A stretch of 64,000 nt of DNA, from contig NZ_LT575476.1 of assembly GCF_900086655.1 (NCBI RefSeq), positions 3,920,543-3,984,542 on the forward strand. The letters run 5' to 3'. Made by a program: the position numbers and the translations under genes. Source of the stretch: Paenibacillus tuaregi. GTDB lineage: Bacteria; Bacillota; Bacilli; Paenibacillales; Paenibacillaceae. This document shows positions 59,446 to 64,000 of the stretch, in pieces. Every line of letters begins with the position of its first letter. Positions within the stretch are counted from its first letter, which is position 1. The notes beneath the pieces are model-generated. The model did no database searches and was not told the origin of the DNA. It saw nothing but the letters and a program-made list of their open reading frames with translations.

Positions 59446-61419
59446 ATGAATAAGTTCAATATGAGTGGTGCGGCTGCGCCACTCAAGCGTATTTTCCAAT
59501 ACAAAAACATAGAGTACATCCTGTTCATTGCGATTATGATCTGGAAGCTGGCTTACATGCACTCCCACCTGCACGCCAACAATATTGATATGAGCAAGCT
59601 CGATTATGTCATCGCCATCGGCTCGGTCATGGCCGCATCCTTCTGGACCTTATGGCTTCCCAGAAGAGGCCGGGGGATCGCACTAAGCATTCTCAATCTT
59701 CTCCTTACCGCACTTATTTTCTCGGATTTGGTGTACTATCGTTATTTCCAGGATTTCATCACTATTCCGGTTCTGCTTCAGGCCGGCCAGGTGGGAGAGC
59801 TTGGCGAGAGCATCCGCGAGCTGATTCATTGGACAGACATCTGGTTCTTCATCGACTGGCTGCTGTACATCCCAATGATCTTTGTCCTGGCTCGGAGAAA
59901 GCGCCGTGATATATTGACTGTACACCAGTTCCAAGCCCGCGGCTCCCGCTTGAAAAGGGTGCTGACCCGCTTCATTACCGGTGTGGTTACGCTGGCTCTG
60001 GGATTGGCGCTTGCCCTAGGGCCAATTAATTATTACACATCCACCTGGGCAGTCGGCTTGTTCGTGGGGAACTGGTGGAATCTCGCCTTGTACAATGTGA
60101 CAGGACTATTAGGCTTCCATTATTATGATGCCTACAAGTATGGCCAGGAGCATTGGGGACCGAAGCAGCAGCTGTCCGATCAAGAGATTTCGGATATCAA
60201 GAAATGGTACGATGATGCCCGTGCGAACCGCCCGGAGATGAACGAGACCTACGGCGCCTACAAGGGCAGCAGCATCATTGTGGTGCAGGCCGAGGCATTT
60301 ATGAACTTCATGATCGGGAAACAGGTCAATGGACAAGAAATAACCCCGAACTTTAATAAACTAATGAAGGAAAGTTTGTATTATTCCAATTACTATCATC
60401 AGACAGGCCAGGGACGCACCTCGGATGCGGACTTCTCTTCCCACAGTTCCTTGCATCCGCTGCCAACCGGTTCCGTGTTTACGCGCTTTCCTGACCACCA
60501 ATATGATGTCCTGCCCCAGATTTTAAAGGAGCATGGATATTATACGGCAGCGTTCCATGCCTATGACAGCAGCTTCTGGAACCGGTACACGATGTATAAG
60601 AATATGGGCTACGACCGCTTCTACAGCAAAAAAGACTACACCATCGACGAGCCGCTGGGCTGGTCGCTCGGGGATAAATCGTTCTTCAAGCAGTCTCTGG
60701 ATTTCATGGGTAAGGAGAAAAAGCCTTTCTACTCTTATATGGTTACCTTATCCAGCCATCATCCTTACGCGCTTCCGAAGCCGCTGCAGGAACTGGATAC
60801 CGGCACATTCGCCGGAACCATCTTCGGCGATTACCTTCAGGCTATTCATTATACCGATGCGGCACTAGGCCAGCTGGTCGATCAGTTGAAGGCGGAAGGC
60901 TTGTGGGACAAGACGATTCTTTATTTCTATGGAGATCATGATAATTCCGTTAAGGATAAGGAGTATTATGAGCAATTTCTCGGACGAAGTCTAAACGATC
61001 TGGATATGGAGCAGATTATGAATCAGGTGCCTCTGCTTGTGCATCTGCCGGACAGCAAGCATGCCGGGGTATATGAGGCGCCGGCCGGTCAGCTGGATAT
61101 GACGCCTTCCCTGCTTCATCTGCTGGGGATCTCGTCCAAGCCTTACTATATGATGGGGAATGATATCTTCGACCAGCGTAAGAAAATGGTCGTTCTCCGT
61201 TCTGGGGCCTTCACGAATGGCACCATTTATTACATTCCGTCTGCAGACGGCGTATTCGAGAACGGAGTCTGCTACGATCTGTCCACCCGTCAGAAGACGA
61301 ATGTGGAGCGTGCCCGGCAAGGCTATGAGGAAGCCAAGAAACAATTGGATTACTCGGATAAGACGATTGTATATGATCTCATTCACAAGTTTGAGGGAGC
61401 TGCTTCGAAGAGCCATTAG
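59446..61419 (+). CDS. Lipoteichoic acid synthase family (LtaS-like)
   Basis: The protein polymerises glycerol phosphate from phosphatidylglycerol on the outer membrane face. Five N-terminal helices (to about residue 210) precede a sulfatase-fold domain. Metal and catalytic residues are visible: E283 (VVQAEAFMN), the nucleophile T325 in GQGRTSDADF, and D497-H498 in YGDHD. FHAYDSSFWNR and SSHHPY blocks are typical. At 657 residues it is close to LtaS/YfnI/YqgS. Which glycerol phosphate polymer it makes cannot be decided from sequence. ATG 59446 follows GAAGGAGTTAG. Confidence 0.93.
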   Translation: MNKFNMSGAAAPLKRIFQYKNIEYILFIAIMIWKLAYMHSHLHANNIDMSKLDYVIAIGSVMAASFWTLWLPRRGRGIALSILNLLLTALIFSDLVYYRYFQDFITIPVLLQAGQVGELGESIRELIHWTDIWFFIDWLLYIPMIFVLARRKRRDILTVHQFQARGSRLKRVLTRFITGVVTLALGLALALGPINYYTSTWAVGLFVGNWWNLALYNVTGLLGFHYYDAYKYGQEHWGPKQQLSDQEISDIKKWYDDARANRPEMNETYGAYKGSSIIVVQAEAFMNFMIGKQVNGQEITPNFNKLMKESLYYSNYYHQTGQGRTSDADFSSHSSLHPLPTGSVFTRFPDHQYDVLPQILKEHGYYTAAFHAYDSSFWNRYTMYKNMGYDRFYSKKDYTIDEPLGWSLGDKSFFKQSLDFMGKEKKPFYSYMVTLSSHHPYALPKPLQELDTGTFAGTIFGDYLQAIHYTDAALGQLVDQLKAEGLWDKTILYFYGDHDNSVKDKEYYEQFLGRSLNDLDMEQIMNQVPLLVHLPDSKHAGVYEAPAGQLDMTPSLLHLLGISSKPYYMMGNDIFDQRKKMVVLRSGAFTNGTIYYIPSADGVFENGVCYDLSTRQKTNVERARQGYEEAKKQLDYSDKTIVYDLIHKFEGAASKSH

Positions 61420-61440
61420 GCCTTCGGAGCAGTTTTTTTA
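61400..61440 (+). terminator. Intrinsic terminator of ltaS
   Basis: CTGCTTCGAAG (61400-61410) pairs with CTTCGGAGCAG (61422-61432), followed by seven T residues. The 5' arm lies in the last codons of ltaS. Confidence 0.88.
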
Positions 61441-61672
61441 TATCAGACCGCTTCACCTCTAACGGCTTGACGAGATCTGTTGATGGGGCATGAATCTATT
61501 CATGGAGGTAGGGAGTGTCCCCTGTAAGGCAGGTTGATACCTGCTTCACGGTCAACTGCCCTAAGTGTATCCGGCAAGTGTTATGGCTCTTTGGCCGGTG
61601 TGTTACAGCAGGGTTAAATGCGAAGGAGCAGTCTTCGTTAAAGCCCTGCCGCGGCCTTGAGCATGCAAAAAA
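61441..61672. other. Intergenic stretch with small dyads, no supported gene
   Basis: This part of the 353-base gap contains CATGAAT/ATTCATG (61489-61504) and GCAGGT/ACCTGC (61532-61547) dyads. A 72-codon minus-strand frame (to 61714) exists, but its 5' end lies in the terminator and it has no ribosome binding site. The stretch may be a decayed element or structured RNA; nothing further can be supported. Confidence 0.4.
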
Positions 61673-61703
61673 AGTCCGGATAGCCTGACGGCTTGTCCGG
61701 ACT
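61671..61703 (-). terminator. Terminator of the HesB-like/DUF1450 transcript
   Basis: AGTCCGGA (61673-61680) pairs with TCCGGACT (61696-61703); the minus-strand transcript continues into seven T residues. Confidence 0.88.
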
Positions 61704-61772
61704 CTTACATCCAAATGGCAGTAACATAAACGGGGAAGTATCCAACCTGTCTACGGCCTGTCGACAGCCGTA

Positions 61773-62006
61773 TTACTTGCGCGGCTTCTTCACGAATGCC
61801 TGGGCTTTCGCAAGCACCTCGTCCTCAGTCGGGGCACTTACATAACGGCCGTTAATATAGACGAATGCCCGTTTACCGCAGGGTCCGCAGTAAGACTTGC
61901 AGCCCACCTTGATCTCCGCATCCGGAGCAAGCTTCTGGAGCTTGGGCACAAACGTTTTGAGGCGCACATAATTGCATTTATCGCATACGCGAATATCGTT
62001 AGCCAT
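61773..62006 (-). CDS. DUF1450 cysteine-rich protein
   Basis: The 77-residue protein resembles Bacillus YuzB (DUF1450), a thioredoxin-like fold with a CxxxC signature. Cysteines are C8 and C11 (CDKC) and C36, C40 and C43 (GCKSYCGPCG), a spacing compatible with a [2Fe-2S] or zinc site as in thioredoxin-like ferredoxins. FVYINGRYVSAPTEDEVLAKA is the typical C-terminal part. It follows the HesB-like gene after 24 bases and shares its terminator, so the two are co-expressed. Function is unproven for the family. Confidence 0.82.
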   Translation of the reverse strand: MANDIRVCDKCNYVRLKTFVPKLQKLAPDAEIKVGCKSYCGPCGKRAFVYINGRYVSAPTEDEVLAKAQAFVKKPRK

Positions 62007-62030
62007 GCTAAATCCCTTCTTTTGTCAAAA

Positions 62031-62339
62031 CTAGTGGTCACCGTGGTTCCCTTTGGAAGGGTTCGTGATCACAAAGCCCTCTTCAGGGAAATACAGATAG
62101 TCAATCTTTACGCCTTCCAGGAACGGTTCATTCGGATCGACAATCACATCGATTTCCTTGTCGGTGGACACCACGGTATCCTTATCTGTAGGCTTGGCCA
62201 AATCCATGCCATAGTGGGCATGATCGCCATGGGAGTGAGTGACAAACACCTTCAGAACAAGACCTTTACCCTGGTTTTCTTCCTTTTCCAGCTCTTTTTT
62301 TATAATTTTCGCAGCATTGCGTGTGATCTTAACGCTCAT
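62031..62339 (-). CDS. IscA/HesB-fold protein with HGDH in place of cluster cysteines
   Basis: The 102-residue protein has the A-type scaffold frame: VKITRNAAKIIKKELEKEENQGKGLVLKV at the start, IDVIVDPNEPFLEGVKIDYLYFPEEGFVITNP in the middle, matching the DG.KVLVD..... L.G..IDY...GFVF.NPN pattern of SufA/IscA/ErpA. It has no cysteine at all. The loop holding the first family cysteine reads THSHGDHAHYGM (H35, H37, H40, H42) and the C-terminal CGCG site reads NHGDH (H99, H102). So both ligand sites became HGDH. It may hold zinc, iron or another metal instead of a [2Fe-2S] cluster. ATG 62339 follows ATAGGAGAGAG. Confidence 0.82.
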   Translation of the reverse strand: MSVKITRNAAKIIKKELEKEENQGKGLVLKVFVTHSHGDHAHYGMDLAKPTDKDTVVSTDKEIDVIVDPNEPFLEGVKIDYLYFPEEGFVITNPSKGNHGDH

Positions 62340-62443
62340 GGCTCTCTCTCCTATTCATAGTAACAAACCCAATATGAATATTGTAAATAATCTGCCCCTT
62401 TCGCGCAAGGAGCAGATCAAGAGGTGGATATATTACTTCGGAT

Positions 62444-62683
62444 CTACTGAACCGGATATTTGCGTTCGGCACGGGTCACGAACCAATTCATGAGCAGCAT
62501 CGTTACTGCGATGTCATCGATCGGAATAAAGGGCATCACATCCGGCAGAACCCAATACAATCCGGCTGGAACCAGGAACAGAAGCTTCTCGGGAAGAGGG
62601 ACTTTGGAGGACGTGAGCAGTCTTGGCAGCCGCCGGAAAATATGGCCCCAGCGCTTGAGCGACCATAGCTTTTGCAGTTTCAT
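62444..62683 (-). CDS. DUF1232 (YkvA-type) small membrane protein
   Basis: The 79-residue protein has the DUF1232 signature LPEKLLFLVPAGLYWVLPDVMPFIPIDDIAVTMLLMNWF, a hydrophobic hairpin with the conserved PxD and PIDD motifs; the first 28 residues are basic. Function of the family is unknown. ATG 62683 follows TTTAGGAGGAG. It lies 104 bases upstream of the HesB-like gene on the same strand and just downstream of the triple hairpin repeat. Confidence 0.85.
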   Translation of the reverse strand: MKLQKLWSLKRWGHIFRRLPRLLTSSKVPLPEKLLFLVPAGLYWVLPDVMPFIPIDDIAVTMLLMNWFVTRAERKYPVQ

Positions 62684-62700
62684 GTTAATCTCCTCCTAAA

Positions 62701-62799
62701 AGTTTTGCAAAGCAAAACTGGCATCAGAAGCATACGCTAAAAGTTTTGCGAAGCAAAACTTACTTCGAAAGCATAAGCTTAGTTTTGCGAAGCAAAACT
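62701..62799. repeat. Three tandem hairpin repeats (family 3)
   Basis: AGTTTTGC-AAA/GAA-GCAAAACT occurs at 62701-62719, 62742-62760 and 62781-62799, a period of 39-41 bases. The spacers are also related (GAAGCATACGCT, GAAAGCATAAGCTT, CATAAGCTACAC). Each unit is a near-perfect 8-bp stem with a 3-base loop. They fill the gap between the M14 peptidase and DUF1232 genes. Confidence 0.9.
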
Positions 62800-62852
62800 T
62801 TCTTCATAAGCTACACCCTTAGGATACCCCTTTTCCCGGCTTCTGAATAATC

Positions 62853-63773
62853 TCAGAATCTCATGACCTCTGCGAGCAGCTCCGACACCTCCGCATAGAT
62901 CGATTCAAAATCCGATGCTGGCAGAGGGTTTACTCCCTCACCTGCTTCAATCGTGAATCCCGGCCTTCTAAACTCCTGAATGAACCAGTCCTTGTAACCT
63001 GCATCACTGCCCGTAAGCTTGACCGCACGATACCCGGATACATAAGCCAGCCTTCTGGCAAGGTGCTCCGCATAGCTGGGCTCCATGTCACGATAATTCC
63101 AGTAAATTTCCTTCCCCTGTGTGTGCAAAGAGACGGCAAGATCAAAGTCTTCACACCGGGTTAGAACTGCAAGCGCTTTCGATTCCGGTTCTGTCAGCGG
63201 AGCAGTTCCCCCGTAATCCTGGGCAGACGGCATAAGAATCGCCCTTCGGCGCTGCTCTTCCTCCCAATAAGCCGGGAACTGATCATTCAAATCTACTCCC
63301 TGAATATTTGCTTTCCAGCGGCTGAAATCCGTACTTCCCTGATTCCAGGCCAGCAGCTGGCCTGCATTCGCATGAGCCGGTGTAATCCCTTCCTGGGATA
63401 AATTCACCCCGTCCGGATTCACCATCGGCACAGCCCATAAGGTAATCTCCTTAAGCCATGAGCAGGCTTCCCTGCTCCAGCGCTCTGAGCTTTCCACCGT
63501 CGAAGCGAGCGTCTCCTCAATAAAACGCAGCAGCAGCGGAGCTGTAATCCACTCGTTAGCATGAACCGCCCCATTCATATGGAACGCCTTAGGCCCACTG
63601 CCCAGCCGGATACAATAAAGCGGCTTCCCCATTACACTTCGGCCGATTTCCAGCACTTCAAAATGGGGATAGGCACACTGCAGCTGCTTAAGCTGTGCCA
63701 CCATATCCTTGTATAAATAAGTATTGCCCGTCTGCACGATCCGCCTCTTGTTCATCTGATAACAGAATTCCAT
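62853..63773 (-). CDS. M14-family zinc carboxypeptidase (gamma-D-glutamyl-diamino acid endopeptidase-like)
   Basis: The 306-residue protein has the M14 zinc site: H and E in MNGAVHANEWITAP, the second histidine in AVSLHTQGKEIYWNY, and the catalytic glutamate in GFTIEAGEGVNPLP. GVDLNDQFPAYWEEE is a conserved block. The nearest known activity is endopeptidase I of Lysinibacillus sphaericus and Bacillus relatives, which cleaves gamma-D-Glu-diaminopimelate bonds in spore or cell-wall peptides. No signal peptide is visible. ATG 63773 has GAGGAGGGGC 2-8 bases upstream; the frame extends into repeat family 2 upstream, which is not part of the gene. Confidence 0.88.
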   Translation of the reverse strand: MEFCYQMNKRRIVQTGNTYLYKDMVAQLKQLQCAYPHFEVLEIGRSVMGKPLYCIRLGSGPKAFHMNGAVHANEWITAPLLLRFIEETLASTVESSERWSREACSWLKEITLWAVPMVNPDGVNLSQEGITPAHANAGQLLAWNQGSTDFSRWKANIQGVDLNDQFPAYWEEEQRRRAILMPSAQDYGGTAPLTEPESKALAVLTRCEDFDLAVSLHTQGKEIYWNYRDMEPSYAEHLARRLAYVSGYRAVKLTGSDAGYKDWFIQEFRRPGFTIEAGEGVNPLPASDFESIYAEVSELLAEVMRF

Positions 63774-63799
63774 GAGCCCCTCCTCTTCTTCTTCATATT

Positions 63800-63915
63800 T
63801 CCTTGTTAAGGTTATATAAAATGACTTATGAAGATTACTCTTTTGGGACGCTGCGATGCCGAGTGTTCTTACGACCTCTCTTGTCACCGAAATGCTTGAA
63901 CCAAATATCCCGTGG
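63800..63915 (-). repeat. Dispersed intergenic repeat family 2, copy 3
   Basis: On the minus strand GGTTCAAGCATTTCGG, then a stretch at 63846-63876 identical over 31 bases to 41837-41867, then TCATTTTATATA. Only the right part of the element is present. From 63916 to the window end no feature is supported. Confidence 0.8.
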
Positions 63916-64000
63916 AGCTTATATAGCGTCTATTCGATCTGAGCCAGAGTGCTGCCTATGTCTATATGGTATTTCTACAATTGTATGCCCGGGATTCTGT

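Noticed and set aside
61496..61714. 72-codon minus-strand frame in the ltaS/DUF1450 gap
   Set aside because: Begins inside the terminator region and lacks a ribosome binding site; kept only as an unexplained stretch.
62701..62799. CRISPR-like array
   Set aside because: Repeats are palindromic 19-mers with similar, not unique, spacers, only three units, and no cas genes are near.

Overview
The window comes from a spore-forming, low-GC-lineage Gram-positive bacterium, almost certainly Paenibacillus or a close relative (Paenibacillaceae). Supporting signs are a RelQ small alarmone synthetase, a YtpB-type tetraprenyl-beta-curcumene synthase, a YjcZ-type small sporulation protein, lipoteichoic acid synthase, the Firmicute heme order hemE-hemH-hemY, a T-box leader on serS, GlnR/TnrA-type operators, strong purine-rich ribosome binding sites and frequent TTG/GTG starts. 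Base composition is even and I see no prophage, intact insertion sequence, CRISPR array, rRNA or tRNA. This is mostly core chromosome.

Layout. 1-6.1 kb: an RNA-modification/nucleotide operon on the minus strand (pyrD, relQ, DUF309, an RsmF-type methyltransferase, RsuA-type pseudouridine synthase, HAD phosphatase), with the tail of a second RsmF-like gene at the left edge. 6.3-12.3 kb: a 45-residue membrane protein, L,D-transpeptidase, ferredoxin, DNA polymerase IV, citramalate synthase and a TlpA-type thioredoxin. 12.5-17.7 kb: JAMM peptidase, then a minus-strand ammonium operon (amt, DUF294 nucleotidyltransferase, DEDDh exonuclease) whose promoter carries two exact GlnR/TnrA boxes, diverging from a MerR regulator and a YugP metallopeptidase. 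17.9-28.1 kb: GltC-like LysR, rhomboid, tpx, DUF1499, an unassigned structured ncRNA, DUF624, YjcZ, DEAD-box helicase with a long leader, YitT, a glycoside hydrolase-like protein and a MATE exporter. 28.4-36.8 kb: PadR plus an FtsW-type protein with a permease-prefix domain, peroxiredoxin, pfkA, ytpB, MFS exporter, nitroreductase, YebC and cold-shock protein. 37-45.5 kb: small unknowns, pepF, LapA-like, M42 peptidase, NAGPA-like protein, T-box plus serS, and a divergent LysR/SDR pair.

45.7-52 kb is a minus-strand run: CapA, GDPD, FAH hydrolase, DUF92, TetR, ABC-F. 52.5-56 kb is the heme operon hemE-hemH-hemY. 56-61.4 kb holds an MFS exporter, O-methyltransferase, RlmL-type methyltransferase and ltaS. 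61.7-63.8 kb holds a DUF1450 protein, an IscA/HesB-fold protein in which the cluster cysteines are replaced by two HGDH motifs, a DUF1232 protein, a triple hairpin repeat and an M14 peptidase.

The most distinctive items are (i) the HGDH-substituted A-type protein next to a cysteine-rich DUF1450 protein, (ii) the two-operator GlnR arrangement on an operon that pairs an ammonium channel with a GlnD-like nucleotidyltransferase but no PII protein, (iii) an independently transcribed ~245-nt structured RNA at 20690-20936, and (iv) three families of short dispersed intergenic repeats. Identifications rest on motif reading and memory of families; no search was run.
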